Position numbers and translations under genes: made by a program. DNA of 64,000 bases, from positions 1,924,616-1,988,615 of the forward strand of contig JAQJVL010000124.1 of the NCBI GenBank assembly GCA_035578905.1. The letters are read 5' to 3'. How positions within the stretch are numbered: position 1 is the stretch's first letter; each line of letters starts with the position of its first letter. Source of the stretch: Stictocephala bisonia (lineage: Eukaryota > Arthropoda > Insecta > Hemiptera > Membracidae). A model generated the notes under the pieces. It had not been told where the DNA came from and did not search any database. It saw nothing but the letters and a program-made list of their open reading frames with translations. Shown in pieces: positions 11,560 to 23,650 of the stretch.

Positions 11560-12000
11560 ACTCACAAATGAACTCACTAACTTTAGCTAGAACCAGTTGT
11601 CCTCCCGTACCTACACTGAGCAAGGAAGGGGGGGTCAAGCCAACCTCAATAAGAGCCGGTATTGACAGAGCAGGAGTTTGCTGGGGAGGCAGATGTCAGA
11701 TAAAATTGTCCAATGAGATTGGCTCGGGAACCTACATTCTTCTCTGGACTGAAAGGCCCAGATGTTTCAAAGAACTGTCACTTTCGTTTGGAGTTTTCTT
11801 TATCTTTTTAAACAAGTAGAGGCCGATCTCCTTTTTAACCTTACTCTGCCAATTCGCTATAGAATGTCTGTAAGGGGAGACCAGTACAGTACAAGTTGAA
11901 TATTATTGTAGTGATCCAATCAAGGTCGAGATCCAAATTTGCGTTCTCTCTAACTCGGCATCAAATACCTGATGCCTTTAGACCGCTCGACCACTGGCCC
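11560..12000 (-). mobile_element. Possible tRNA-headed SINE, minus strand
   Basis: The minus strand from 12000 reads GGGCCAGTGGTCGAGCGGTC then TAAAGGCATCAGGTATTTGA, resembling the D-arm and anticodon arm of a Leu/Ser tRNA. A weak B-box-like block is near 11922-11934. The body continues to about 11560. The 83-codon plus-strand frame at 11568-11819 is antisense to this repeat and not a gene. Confidence 0.45.
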
Positions 12001-13599
12001 ATAAAATCTTATCATAGAAGGTTGCTATTAGGTTCATGATGGTTTGCTTGATTTAATGTTATAAAATAAAAGGTAATTATGCACTTTTAAGACACCTTGC
12101 CGATTTCTTGTTTAAAAAGTGGTGAAATATGATAAAATATGAAATATGGTGAAATATGATGGTGAAAAAATGTATAACTCCTGAGGAGGTTGATTTTAGC
12201 TGCGAAGACTCATTTTTTACTGAAAAGTCAAAAACAAGTTGTTTATGTGATAGCGAAAAAACAAATTTTTTTTAAATCGGAATTTTTCAACAAGTTTTTT
12301 CCTTTTGGTTATAATTAGGTTAATTTTAATTTAATTAAGGTTACTTGGTTTTTAATTCTAGACACGAATATTGAACTGCTTCTATAATAAAATTAGTTTT
12401 GTGGCCCGAAAAGTATACTTTTTACTTACCTAAATAAACATAACCTAACTTATCCTAATCGTCTATATATTAAAAAAATCGTGATTTGAGTTTAATTCGG
12501 ATGCCTGGCCTTCGGAAAGGCCTGTCGGCCGTCCCTCTGGCCGGAATGTATAAAAATTTGTTTTTGGTGGCAGTCAAAGCTCCTATTAACATCTCGTATA
12601 TGAACACCATTTTCCGAGATAACTCGAGAAATAATCATTGTAGACCAAAATAGTTTTCAAATTCGTGTAAGCACGAAAAAATACATCAATTGTTAAAAAA
12701 TAATGAAAAATCACGAAATACAACGGAGATAAATCGAAAAATAAAATTTAAAAATGTATAATTATAGATTTTTTGTATAAAACGTTATTTTTACAGAAAA
12801 AAAGTGTTTTATTATAAAATTCCCCAATGGTGATAAAAAAAGTCGAGATTGATGAAGCGTTTAGAAAGTAAATAAATACCAATTAAATTTTTTGTCTTAA
12901 AATCATTATTATTGAATTGTGAAATTATTATTAAAATTTGATGAACATGTGTCACTGAGTTAAAACTTTATAAACTGGTATTGGTCGTAACAAATAGCTT
13001 AAAAGTTCATATTTAAGCAATTAATAAATTGATAAGGTTTTTAATGGAACATTAAAGGAGTAAAACAGATATACAAAATTGGTCAAAATACCTCACAGGT
13101 GTAATACCAAACATCATTTTGGGAATTTATTATTAATACATTATTACACGATTCTATACGACCCATATCGTAACTATACTAATTTAAATCGACTTATACT
13201 TTAGAAAGAACCATTTTTTTACAGTCCAGGCAACGTTACGTACCTAAAAGGTTCTAGTGGAATCAGAACCCTGCTAAACGGTTGTTTTTTTGGCTAACTA
13301 TCAAATCTGATAACCCTGATTGTATAAGCCTACAATAGATATCTCTACTAACAAGTACATCTGTACCAGTAATTTGGTTAGTTAGTGAGGTCTGTCACTA
13401 GTGCTAGTTTAAACTGCATTGCATTTATATGGGACACACTAGCGCTCCGCTACTAGACCCCAAAACAGCTGATAATTTGAGTCACAAAATTGAACATTGG
13501 ATGAGAAAAATATATGTGTATATAAAATCAATACTGATACTCAGCTCTCTCCATCGAATAACACCTTGAACAAAAAAACAATAAGAGCCATTCACTCAT
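12001..13599. other. AT-rich repeat-like DNA with a GC-rich hairpin islet
   Basis: Mostly AT-rich. At about 12500-12545 a GC-rich islet (GGCCTTCGGAAAGGCC and GGCCG / CGGCC blocks) forms strong short hairpins. TAACTCCTGAGGAGG near 12176 looks like part of a dispersed element. No coding sequence seen. Confidence 0.45.
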
Positions 13600-13812
13600 T
13601 GCTTCTATGTCGATGGAAACCATTGAGTGGAAAGCATCTATCATCTTTACAACCATAGCTCCCAAGTTGTTTACCCTAGATATGAGACGTCGACTTAATC
13701 TTGTGAATATTAATTTTAAGGTGACTATGAATGATTACTTGAGTGTAGGATAAGTGTGGAGGACCTGTGCAGTCTGGTTACTAACTGAGATTGACTATTC
13801 CTGAGCTTGGTT
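13600..13812 (-). mobile_element. Degraded SINE-like family copy I
   Basis: The minus strand shows the family tail order, with matches such as GTTACTAACTGAGATTGACTATTCCT (plus strand) to the reverse complement of the tail, and CCATTCACTC / CAACCATTGAGTGG blocks. Strongly diverged. Confidence 0.35.
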
Positions 13813-13856
13813 ATGATATTAATAGAACTATTCTTAAATAAGTATAGATAGTCTTC

Positions 13857-13925
13857 AAATCAATCAAATCAAAATTCTTTATTGTAAAAGACAATATACA
13901 TTGTATTACAAGCGTCATTGATAGA
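13857..13925 (-). mobile_element. CR1-type LINE 3' end (solo)
   Basis: The minus strand reads an AT-rich end with TACAATGTATATTG and ACAATAAAG, followed by AATTTTGATTTGATTGATT repeats. The motif TTGTAATACAATGTAT resembles the 3' UTR of the LINE ending near 48650 (TTGCAATACAATGTAT...CAATAAAA). Only the extreme 3' end is retained. Confidence 0.5.
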
Positions 13926-14577
13926 ATTCATGAGGAGATTGGTTATAATGTACCTTGAAATTAAAACGATAAAGTAATTAATTAATTAGTATATGTGTTA
14001 TAGCGTTTAAATTTTTTTAAGTAGATTGAAAAGGTTTGCCTGATAAACATGATTTTAACTTGACTTACACGAATTTAACGAATAAATTCTAGACTATTTC
14101 GTTCAAAATAGATACTGCCAGTATTTTATTAAAACTTTAATTAGATTCATGTTCAATTATACAAATAAAGTATATGGCTTGAAACTAGACGTCTATGATT
14201 GAAATAGTTGTTTTGCTTTTTGTTTGCTTATAATAATGACCTACAGTATTGACAAGCATATTATTAAAAAATTAAAATTTTTTTTATTTTCAAAACCCAA
14301 ATAATGCGTTAAATGGAATAGAATAGCCACAGTTTTTTATTGAGCAAAAATTGGGACAAAATGTCCCTTTATCACGTTAAATATCTTAATAATAAACATG
14401 TCAAAATCTTTTTACTTATACGTACATATACTGGAGATTTGAAATAAAACTAAGCCCTATGAGTTTATCCTATAAAAAACTGAGATTAAACAATAAAAAC
14501 AATTCTGAAACATGAGAATAATGAAAAAAGAAAATATAAATAATTAAACAATTTTGTTAGTAGCTTTTAAGTTTTAT

Positions 14578-14609
14578 TTACACACACGCACACACGAGCA
14601 CACACGCAC

Positions 14610-14695
<86 letters not shown>

Positions 14696-14790
14696 GCGCG
14701 CGCGTCCACACGCACACGCACGCACGCACGCAGGCGCGCGCGCGCCCACGCACACATACACGTACAGTGTATGTATGTATATATATCCCG
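14578..14790. repeat. (CA)n / (CG)n / (TG)n compound microsatellite
   Basis: About 50 CA dinucleotides, then CGCGCGCGCG, GCACGCACGCACGC, GCGCGCGCGC and TATGTATGTATATATA. Alternating purine-pyrimidine over about 200 bp favours Z-DNA. Spurious His/Thr and Cys/Val frames on both strands. Confidence 0.95.
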
Positions 14791-16426
14791 TTAGAGGAAT
14801 AATACCAAACTAAGACCCAGAACCCATCGAATATGTTTATATATGATAAGTAAAATAGTATTTATATGTATGAAAATAAAAAAAACTGGTAATGGTACTA
14901 TGAATTGTTTTATTGGTAATAATAATAAAACGTTACATTTATGAAAAGGTAATTGTGTCTTAGATAGGATAGATAGATGATATAATTGTTGAATAAAGTA
15001 AATTTATAAATATATATAATAATTGTTATTACTGATTGATTACACAATGCTATTTGTGCGGGAATCAATCAATATGAAGTTCAGCTTCTCTCAAAGCTTG
15101 GTTTCATTTAATTTGTTATTTACTCATTTTCCTGAAATAAATTTGTCTGCTGAATAGAGTTAACAATAACGGAACATTATTTGTTAAAGTTTGATGCACC
15201 AATATAAATCCTTATTTATAAATATAGTCGTGTTTTAAAATGTAACAATTAAATGAGAGTATGCTACTAACTCCGCTAGCACTTCAGTAGTCAGATAACT
15301 AAAATATTTTGATGTCTCTGAAATATGTACAGAGTGTCTATTGTATCTAGAAATATCCAAATATATAGACCGCTTTGTGCCAAAGTAAATGTTTGAGCTG
15401 TCTCCCGTCTTCAGCTTGACAATGAAGTAAAAATTAAATGTTGGAACATCAAAAAATGTTTAATACTCAAAGTGCAGTATTTTCTGATAAAGCGATCTTT
15501 TTTAGATGTAGTTTGTGATATTCATTTCAGTAAACTATAACCATTAAAATGATGCCTTACAAGATATAGGCCTACATTAAGAATATACACGATATTCTCT
15601 ACATTACGTCCCTCTTTATTGTAAAATGACTAAAACTATGTTACAAAATGTAGGTACTCAATCATTATAATGATTGAGCTTAGAAGTTATATTTCGATTA
15701 ATAAAGAATGTATTTAAGTTTTCCAGAAATAATTGACACCCTGTTTTTATATAAATATTTTCTACACTAACAAGACCTACTACAGTCCTGGCCAATATAA
15801 TTGTATCCTTATTTATAAACCGGGTAGTGTCTCTAATTTTAGATGTCATTTTATCATTTTTGTCATAAATAAAGGAGTTTTGAAGGACGAGACTGCTGTT
15901 CAGCTACGTAACCTAATTGGCATTTCCATTCTACCTTACTGACTTCTTAGATATAATTAAAATGTTCTGTAAAGAAGTAAGAACATTTTCTCGTTAAAAG
16001 AACCACAAACTTTAGTTTTTCCATCCGTTTCCGTTACAATGACGTCAAACAGTAGTTCTATGAAGCACTCTGAAAACTGCACTCATAGTTAAGTGGAATC
16101 CCATTTTAGCACAGTGGTTTACCATACCTTTAAAAGCATTTGGTATGCATTATCTGCCTTGAAACACAGTTGGAAAAGGCATTCAAATTGTGTACTAAAA
16201 TTTAGATGTTTGATATTTGTACAGACGGCCAGAAGAAAATGAAATCCACTATAATTCCTACTAATTTATTATTAACTATTAATAATTATTTTGTATCAAG
16301 TGGACTGCATATGACTGGGTTTCTGAATATTTAGCTGGATTAATTTAACGTTAAAATGCAACGTAATAAATATAATTGAACGATTATAAATATAGGTTGT
16401 TCTATAAATTCAACTATGTTTTACAC
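14791..16426. other. AT-rich sequence without recognised genes
   Basis: Short overlapping frames on both strands at 15658-15942 have no recognisable homology. Nothing else supported. Confidence 0.55.
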
Positions 16427-16618
16427 TTTTTTATTTATTTATTTATTTTTTTTTTTACTTCACTCGCCAGTTCACGTGGGCTTAAAAGTTTATGCTTGCA
16501 AGCCTGTGCATAAATTTTATACAACGAGTGAAATACTGACTGTTGGCTCAGTGGGGATTCGAACCTTGGACCATGCCTTCCGAAGTCCGAAGCTTTAGCC
16601 ACTGAGCTACCACGCCGG
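16427..16618 (-). mobile_element. tRNA-headed SINE with poly(A)-type tail
   Basis: The minus strand starts CCGGCGTGGTAGCTCAGTGG (A box at 16599-16609) and has GGTTCGAATCC (B box at 16555-16565), about 45 nt apart as in a true tRNA. The 3' end is an A-rich tail (plus strand TTTTTTATTTATTTATTTAT at 16427-16457). Flanks match 13 of 16 bases (16411-16426 and 16619-16634), a decayed target-site duplication. The full element is about 190 bp. Confidence 0.83.
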
Positions 16619-16639
16619 CAACTATTTTGGACACAATTA

Positions 16640-18355
16640 AACTATCAGTTATAAAATAACATAAATTTAGGACATAATCGGATGATCAATTCCTTCTATG
16701 CAATCATAAAAATATTCATATTTTTCTGTTAGTTTTGATAGTTGAACGTTAGAGCTGAGAAATTGGAGATTTTTAAATATAATACATCAAATGCTCACTA
16801 CAAAATAAAGATAAATTCAATAAATGTTTCTAACCAATATTAATTATTTTGGATGGGAACATAAATATATATATATATGTGAAGTAATTTATCTTACGCT
16901 CGTAGTATTTCATTCAGCTTAAATGATTTTTTTCGCTGGAAGGAAAATAGTAATTGAACCTATCGACCTATCGAATTAATTTTTATTGAAATTATTTTTA
17001 TCTTTAATTTCTATACTCTTAATTTAAATGAAGAATTGAAAAATTTTAAATGTAAAAATCGTTAATAATTGCAAACAAGTTCTTTTTAGCAAGTTAATGT
17101 TAAGAAAAATGTAATATTTTTAATTTTTTTGTTTTTTTTTATTAGCTTGGAGGTATTATACATATATTTTTCAAATGATGGCATCACATTCCTCATTTAT
17201 TTTTTCCTATAACATCATGAAGAAACATTTTTTAAACGTGAGAACAACAAACACTTCTCAAGGGTTAAAAGGGAAGCGGATATTGGTGTTCGGGAATGTG
17301 AGAGTTAGATTGGATTTAGAACTTGGACTTGGAACTTTTCACTGTCTCTTTGATTGTACAGTTTTATACTTCTATTTCAACCAAAAATAAAGAGAGGAAA
17401 AGTAAAATATATAGAGAATGAAAGACTCGAATAATATTTTGGAATATAAGAAACATGTTTTATTGTAGAAACAGATATAAGATAGTTGAAGCTGATTATA
17501 AGTTACAAATAAAACAATTTTTCTTAGTCTACATTAAGAAAATGTAACATTCTTTTCAAATTCATCCAAACGTTTCAATTCTATTCTGAACGATATAGTT
17601 CTATATCATAATAGTAACTGTAAATATGTAAGACTTCATAATGGTTTACATCTATACAAATCTAAACAGTCTTGGATTAGCTGGAATATTTATTTTGACG
17701 ATAGATACACTCAGTAAGTTTTTCACAATTATCATAGTTAAGTCATCACTAAATACTCAATGTATTATTTTATCTTTTTTTTTGGATATCCATTGATTCC
17801 AATAAAGCTTTCCTAAGGTTTTTTTAGTTTTTTCACCAACACCCCAAAGTAACTAACATGACCAATAGGTACCGGTAACACAATAATTATAGATATTTGT
17901 ATACTTAGTTACATTTTTAATAATATCCACATTATGCTAAACGTTTGCCTTAATTAGAAAAGGAAATATAAAACAATATAAAATTTTTTAAGGGAAAAAA
18001 ATACTACAAAATGTAGCTTCCTTAACTTCTGGCACTCACGCAGTTTTGTTGTTAAAAGTTACTTGGCCATTAAAACTTGTCTTTAAAAGACAATAGTTTA
18101 AACTCTGCTTACACTTTGTTTTTTATACAACATAATTTAAATAAATTATTTCTTAGAAATATTCTCAAAGTACGTAAAACCATTTTTATTACAACTAACA
18201 ATATTCTTTCTTTTTATTTTGATTTGGTGACAAAAATAATATTTTAACGAGACTATTAGGTTTTAAATATCAATATAACAATCCCTCAAAACATTAATGA
18301 ATCTATACTTTTCAGACGTAGGTGGGCTAGGTGGGCTGTTAAATATGGAAGTAAC
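16640..18355. other. AT-rich sequence without recognised features
   Basis: Several A/T homopolymer runs. The 71-codon frame at 17175-17390 has no recognisable homology. Confidence 0.55.
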
Positions 18356-18359
18356 GTAA

Positions 18360-18860
18360 TGTAACCTGACCTGACCGGCTCTGACCAGACTGGACTGGTT
18401 TTGACCGGCTCTGACTGGAAACGACACAGGCTCTGACTGGATATGACCGTACATGGCCTGACCTGACCGACCCTGATCAGCCCGAACCGGACATGACCAG
18501 CCCTGACCAGAAACGACACAGGCTCTGACTGGAGATGACCGTACATGACCTGACCTGACCGACCATGACCAGCCTGGACCGGACATGACCAACCCTAACC
18601 GCACACGTTACAGGCTCTGACTGGAGATGACCGTACATGGCCTGACCTGACCGACCCTGACCAGCCTGGACCGGACATGACTAGCCCTGACCGAACACGA
18701 CACAGGCTCTGACTGGAGATGACCGTACATGACTTTACCTGACCGACCCTGACCAGCCTGGACCGGACATGACCAGCCCTGACCGGACACGACACAGGTT
18801 CTGACTGGAGATGACCGTACACTACATCTGACAGGCCTTGACCGGACAACCCGGTGTGTA
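18360..18860. repeat. 92-bp minisatellite, about 5 units
   Basis: CAGGCTCTGACTGG (or CAGGTTCTGACTGG) recurs at 18427, 18519, 18611, 18703 and 18795, exactly 92 bp apart. Each unit is itself built of about nine degenerate TGACCNGNCC blocks. Open frames of up to 113 codons (SGQGWSCPVRA...) come from the repeat. Confidence 0.93.
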
Positions 18861-19555
18861 TATAGGTTCTCTCAAACAGGTTAACTGATAAATATATGAA
18901 AAGTATGGATAACATTTAGTAGTTAAACCAAGCAGCATAAAACAGATTATGTAATGACAATCACTCAACATATATTCCACTAACGTGACAACCAATTTAT
19001 CTTATTTAACAGTTTATTCAAAATACTAAGCATCTGAGGATTAGTAAATTCTCAAATTTACATCTATATAAAATTCTGAACTCATTATTTCCACTGCCTT
19101 TAATTACTCCACTATCAGTATTAACTATATTATTTAAATATGTTCTAGTAAAATTATAATATTATGAACAACTTGGTCATTGTAAGGTAAAAAATACATG
19201 ACACTTGCTTTAAATGACATTGGCAATATTTAAACATATATTCTACTAGCTGTACCCACACGTTTCGCTGGTCATAATATTGAGTTTGATTATATAATGG
19301 AAATGTGCAGCAAGCTGTCAGTTTGAAGTCTTGCAATAAAAATATAAGTAAAACGTTCAATTAAGTCAAGAACACTACAAAATTAAGTAAATATTTTGTT
19401 TTTGAAAAACTATTATTTAATATAATATCCAATTTAGAACAGCTGATGTTATGTATAATTTACATTTTAATTTTAAAAGTTTAGCCTACCACAATTTTAT
19501 TCAATTTGGTTTTATTTAACTACTGTTTTTCAAATGATTTAATCAATTAATATAG
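18861..19555. other. AT-rich sequence without recognised features
   Basis: No gene or repeat recognised. Confidence 0.55.
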
Positions 19556-19779
19556 CTCCATAAGAATACCTCGGGAATTTTGGAGGCCAGTGGGACGGAC
19601 TTCTGAGGGCGGAGAGGAAAATCCTTTCTTAGTGAACCTCCAGAGGCCAAAATAGACCTATGTACAACATTTGAGGTCAATTGGACGTATAGCTTATGAG
19701 AAATAGTGTTAAGTGGTAAATGGCTTTATATATACATTTACAATTTACAATCCCGTACATTTACAATTTACATGAATTG

Positions 19780-20275
19780 TAAATTTTCCGATTAAAATCG
19801 ATTTGTTCTCTTATATAAAAAAGTTTCAAAGACTAGAGAAATCTGTAAGTCTACTTTTAGAGGGCACAATGTACTATATTTGACTCTAAATCAATTAAAT
19901 ATTGTTTTCTCGCTATGTTTAGCCATAACCTATGATATGGCTATGCATGCTTTATAACTAAATTGTTATTTTCAGATTTAAAATAGTTTGTTCTCCTAGA
20001 TAACAAAGTTTCATAGTCTAGAAAAATCTGTAAGTCTACTTTTAGAGGGTGCAAAAATTGCCCCTGAATTAGTGAAATATAGTGTTTCTAGCCATGTCCT
20101 ATGACCTGGCTATACATGTGTTCAGATTAAATTATATATTTTCCCATTGAATACAGTATGTTCTTCTAGATAACAAAGTTTCACAGTCTAGAAAAATCTT
20201 TAAGTCTACTCTTAGAGGGCATAATTTAACCAATTTGATTTTTACGCACAAATTGAAAATATAGCTCTACCTAAG
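19780..20275. repeat. Diverged tandem repeat, three units of about 155-185 bp
   Basis: Each unit has TTCTYCTAGATAACAAAGTT (first unit diverged), CAAAGTTTCA, GTCTAGAAAAATCTGTAAGT, CTACTTTTAGAGGG and a following ATGACCTGGCTATACATG block. The CTAC-TTAGAGGG motif falls at about 19852, 20037 and 20206. No coding potential. Confidence 0.75.
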
Positions 20276-21007
20276 GATGAAGGAGGTGAGATAGAGCAAA
20301 AGGTCATAGAGCCAAAGTTGTAGATCGTCTCAAATCAGACGCAGAAAATTGTGTTAGTTTTGCTGTAGAACCGTTCATTTCGCCGCTACAGTCCAATTAG
20401 AGAATCGCTGTTTTTGCCATTTAAAATTGTTTGCACTAAAAATGCTGCCATCTTCGATTTATTAACAATTTTTCAAAATCCCTTCTTATTGCACATCAAC
20501 AACATAAGACCTTTGACCCTACAAAATGTTAGCTTCGTAGGCTTAGCTCTTTTTTAATTACAGTGATGAGTGAATGGTATTTACCTTTTATAGGTACAGA
20601 AGATTTTGCATGAAACAGGGTCAGGTACATAGGATCGTATTTCATGCATATAGTATTGTGGCTTACGTTACAAGGTTACTCATGGTGTAGTGGTGAGAAC
20701 ACAGTTGTGACTAAAGGGTGCATTAACATTATTGACAGTCGAGAGAACATGTCGTGATGCAAGCAATGTTCTGGCATGTTACGACCGTCCTCTTTATGCC
20801 CCACTAACTCTTGCAGTTGGCAATAATGGACTTCATGATTACTATGACTTTGTCGGTAAACAATATATTACATATTTTGGTTTGACTAAATTTATGTTCC
20901 ACAATTAATTGTCATGTTTTAATTGAATTATCTCATTTGGTATTTATTTAAAGTTTCATACATATTTATGTACATTATTAAATATTTACACTCATTTATT
21001 TAGTAAA
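20276..21007. other. Repeat-like DNA of unknown type
   Basis: Contains GTTCATTTCGCCGCTACAGTCC and neighbouring moderately GC-rich blocks that look element-derived, but no family could be named. Confidence 0.35.
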
Positions 21008-21375
21008 GTTCTATGCTCAGGCCTCTTAATACAAACACGGCGATCTCTCAATGGTTGTCATCGATGTCGTCACAACTAGAGTAGTCTGGGGTGTCCATGT
21101 TGGGTGGTAGTCAAAGTTCAGATTTGTAGGAAAGAAAACTGAGTATCAAGCTTACCAGTTAGCTAAACTTCAGACCAATAGTATGTGTTTGGATTCCACG
21201 TAAAGGTTGTAGTGTTCTTTAGGTTCCCTAGCTATTGAGCTATTATTATTTAGCTCTTTCTGAGGAACAGTCAACCTGAGTAAGTACCAATGACTACACT
21301 CGTTCACTTACACTCATCACACTCATTCGCCCCTCATACTCACCCATATCTTTACGATCAGTGTCTTAAAATTAA
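21008..21375 (+). mobile_element. SINE-like family copy E
   Basis: TTCTATGCTCAGGCCTCTTA, CTAGAGTAGTCTGGGGTGTC, CATGTTGGGTGGTAGTCA, TGTGTTTGGATTCCACGT, AATGACTACACTCGTTCACT, TACACTCATCACACTCATTC and CTTTACGATCAGTGTCTTAA follow the family order. It lies about 180 bp from the LINE TSD. Confidence 0.82.
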
Positions 21376-21556
21376 TAGTAAACAATATAATATACAAAAA
21401 ATCAGTATAAAATTGAATAAATGAATTTAATTCCTTCAAAGAAACATAACAATTTGAACAGAGTAAAATGGAAATTGAGTAGCCACTGTTTCTAGTAATG
21501 TGGACACTAGGAAACACAAACTTAATTTGAAAAAACATTTAAAAGAACATTGAGTC

Positions 21557-21569
21557 TAGCTCGTTTGAT
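21557..21569. repeat. Target-site duplication, 3' side of the LINE
   Basis: TAGCTCGTTTGAT, identical to 25852-25864 at the other end, with different bases outside on both sides. Confidence 0.88.
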
Positions 21570-21664
21570 AGTTTTAGTTTTAGTTTTAGTTTAAAAGGGG
21601 ATATATAGTTGGTCCAGCCAACCCTTGCAACGAAGCCTAAGGCTTTTTGTGCCAATCCCGGTGC

Positions 21665-22680
21665 CTAATCGTCGTAAAGCTGGCTGCCCTTGACCAAGTC
21701 AAGGAGCTTCTTCGCTAGATTGGTAATTTCCAACTGTCCCAGAGGTGAGCCTTCAAAAAGTGCCCTTCTTCTGGCACCAAGAGCCTCACACTCCAGGACA
21801 ATGTGTTCTGCCGACTCTTCGTCCTCCCCACAGAGGCGACAGATGGGATCCTCCGCAAAGAGTCCTACCGTTCTTAAATGCCTCCGGAATTTTCCGTGGC
21901 CGGTGATGAGTCCCACCACCAGCCTAACGTGCGATTTGTTTAGTCCAAGAAGTGACTTTGTCAACTTCTGGGAGGGCTTCTTGACAAGAACCTTGCCGAG
22001 TCTTTGCCCTGGGAACCGCCGCCATCTTTCCAGATGTCTGGCGCTGACCCAGTTTTTAATTGCTGCTTTGGCAGCTGCAATCGAAACGCCGCAGGCCGGC
22101 TCAGGACCAGTGAAGGGCTTGAGAGCCCCCTCCCTAGCCAAGGCATCGGCCTGCTCGTTGCCTTCTAGTCCCCTATGTCCTGGGATCCATTCCAGCGAGA
22201 CCTGGTTTCTTGATCCCAGGATACTGAGGGTCTCCACGCATTCCCAGACTAGACCAGACGAGACCTTCCAGGAGTCCAGAGCCCCTAAGGCCGCTTGACT
22301 GTCTGAGAGGATGCGGATGTATTTCCCACAAACCCCTCTCTCGACCGCCTGGGCGGCACAATGAAGGATTGCGGTGACTTCAGCTTGGAAGACGGTGCCA
22401 TACGCTCCCAGGCTCACGCTAGCGTTGGTCCTAGGGTTGCCAGTATAGACGCCAAATCCAGCTCTGTTGCCCATTCTAGACCCGTCTGTGAACCACACAA
22501 CTCGGTCGTGAGAAGAAACCGGGCTACCAACACCGTCCCAGTACTCCCTCGACCTGAGGTCCACAGTATAGGGTCTAGCGAAAAAGAGCTTAGTCCCAAC
22601 AAAGTCAGACTTCATTGAGAGTATCTCGTCATTTACTAGATTGGTCACTGAGGAGTGACCTGTGCAGGACCCCTCCAGTG
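21665..22680 (-). pseudogene. LINE ORF2 part 5: RNase H domain and C-terminal CCHC-like motif
   Basis: RNase H type I signature residues are all visible: VVWFTDGSRM (Asp), FQAEVTAIL (Glu), ILSDSQAAL (Asp) and WIPGHRGLEGNEQADALA (His and final Asp). After a spacer with GPEPACGV, the tail has LVVGLITGHGKFRRHL and CRLCGEDEESAEHIVLEC, a Cys-Cys-His-Cys cluster common at the C-terminus of these elements. The domain removes the RNA strand during reverse transcription. It is the longest intact frame in the copy (stop at 21665-21667). The 3' UTR is only about 95 nt. Confidence 0.93.
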
Positions 22681-23028
22681 GCCAGTTAGCTGAAGCCTAT
22701 AAGCCGCCACCCGAGCCTCCCCAATAATGAAGAGATCAAGGGGTGGCAGGTTGAGAAGAACCTCCAGTGCAATAGAAGGGGTCGACCTAAAGGCCCCTGT
22801 CATGCACATGCAGGCAAGTCTTTGTAGGCTAGAAAGCCTACCCCGAACTGTTACCTGGTTGACCTTAGGCCACCAGATCAAAGCCCCGTAAGTAATTTGT
22901 GGTCTGATGACCGCTGTGTAAAGCCAGTGGCAGACATGGGGTGACAGGCCCCATGTAGAGCCCACACAGCGCCTAGTGGTCACAAAGGACCACTTAGCTC
23001 TGCGGATGACTTTATCAAGATGCAAGTT
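22680..23028 (-). pseudogene. LINE ORF2 part 4: thumb / connection region
   Basis: In frame with the RT core beyond the premature TGA. It reads HLDKVIRRAKWSF, TRRCVGSTWGLSPHVCHWLYTAVIRPQITYGALIWWPKV and LQRLACMCMTGAFRSTPSIALEVLLNLPPLDLFI, the hallmark thumb/connection sequence of R1/LOA/I elements (YTAVIRP..TYGALIWWP, then TGA.RSTP..ALE.LL.LPPLDL). The frame is lost around 22680, shortly after RLQLTGHW; sequence matching the expected GHSS motif continues one frame over and leads into the RNase H domain. Confidence 0.9.
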
Positions 23029-23650
23029 TCATGTCAGTTTCTGATCAAGGATTACTCCCAGATACTTAACCGACGATGAAACAGGCAGAGACACTCCACC
23101 AAGGGCCAGGCCTCTGAAGGAGCCCTGAACCCTTTTCCTGGTGAAGGGAACTATTACTGTCTTGGAAGGGTTTATTGCAAGCCCTTCTCGTACACACCAG
23201 GAGTTCACTGCTTCCAGACTGTCGTTCATGATGTCCGTAACAGTGCCCTGGTACTTGCCACGGACCAGTAGGACAAGATCGTCCGCATAGCCCTGTATGA
23301 AAATACCCTTATCCGTGAGGCTGACTAGGATATCATCCACCACCAGGTCCCACAGGAGGGGTGATAGAACTCCCCCCTGCGGGCATCCTCGGCTCGCAGA
23401 AATCTCCACCACCTCACTTAGAAGGGTTGATTGAATTCTTCTGCCCCGTAACATGTGGTCGACCCACCTACAGATGGTAGGCTCTACACCACGTTGTCCC
23501 AGCGCACGAATAATTGACTGATATGAGGTGTTGTTGAATGCCCCCTCAATATCCAAAAAGGCTCCTAGAGCAATTTCTTTGTTCTCCAGGGAATGTTCAA
23601 GGTGCCTGACCAAACAATGGAGGGCAGACTCACAAGACTTCCCCGGGAGA
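23029..23650 (-). pseudogene. LINE ORF2 part 3: reverse transcriptase catalytic core
   Basis: Contains ALGAFLDIEGAFNNTS (motif A with catalytic Asp), SRGCPQGGVLSPLLWDLV (motif B), GYADDLVLLV (motif C, the catalytic YADD box intact), the AINPSKT motif and VKYLGVILDQKLT (motif E region). The open frame ends with TGA at 23029-23031, exactly where R1-type elements have Trp after KLT. The next in-frame codons continue the protein, so this is a single nonsense substitution, not a natural end. Confidence 0.92.

Noticed and set aside
14554..14802. His/Thr-rich and Cys/Val-rich frames
   Set aside because: Translation of a CA/GT microsatellite.
16427..16618. Functional tRNA gene on the minus strand
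   Set aside because: A and B boxes are present, but no full cloverleaf or acceptor stem closes and an A-rich tail follows; a SINE explains it.
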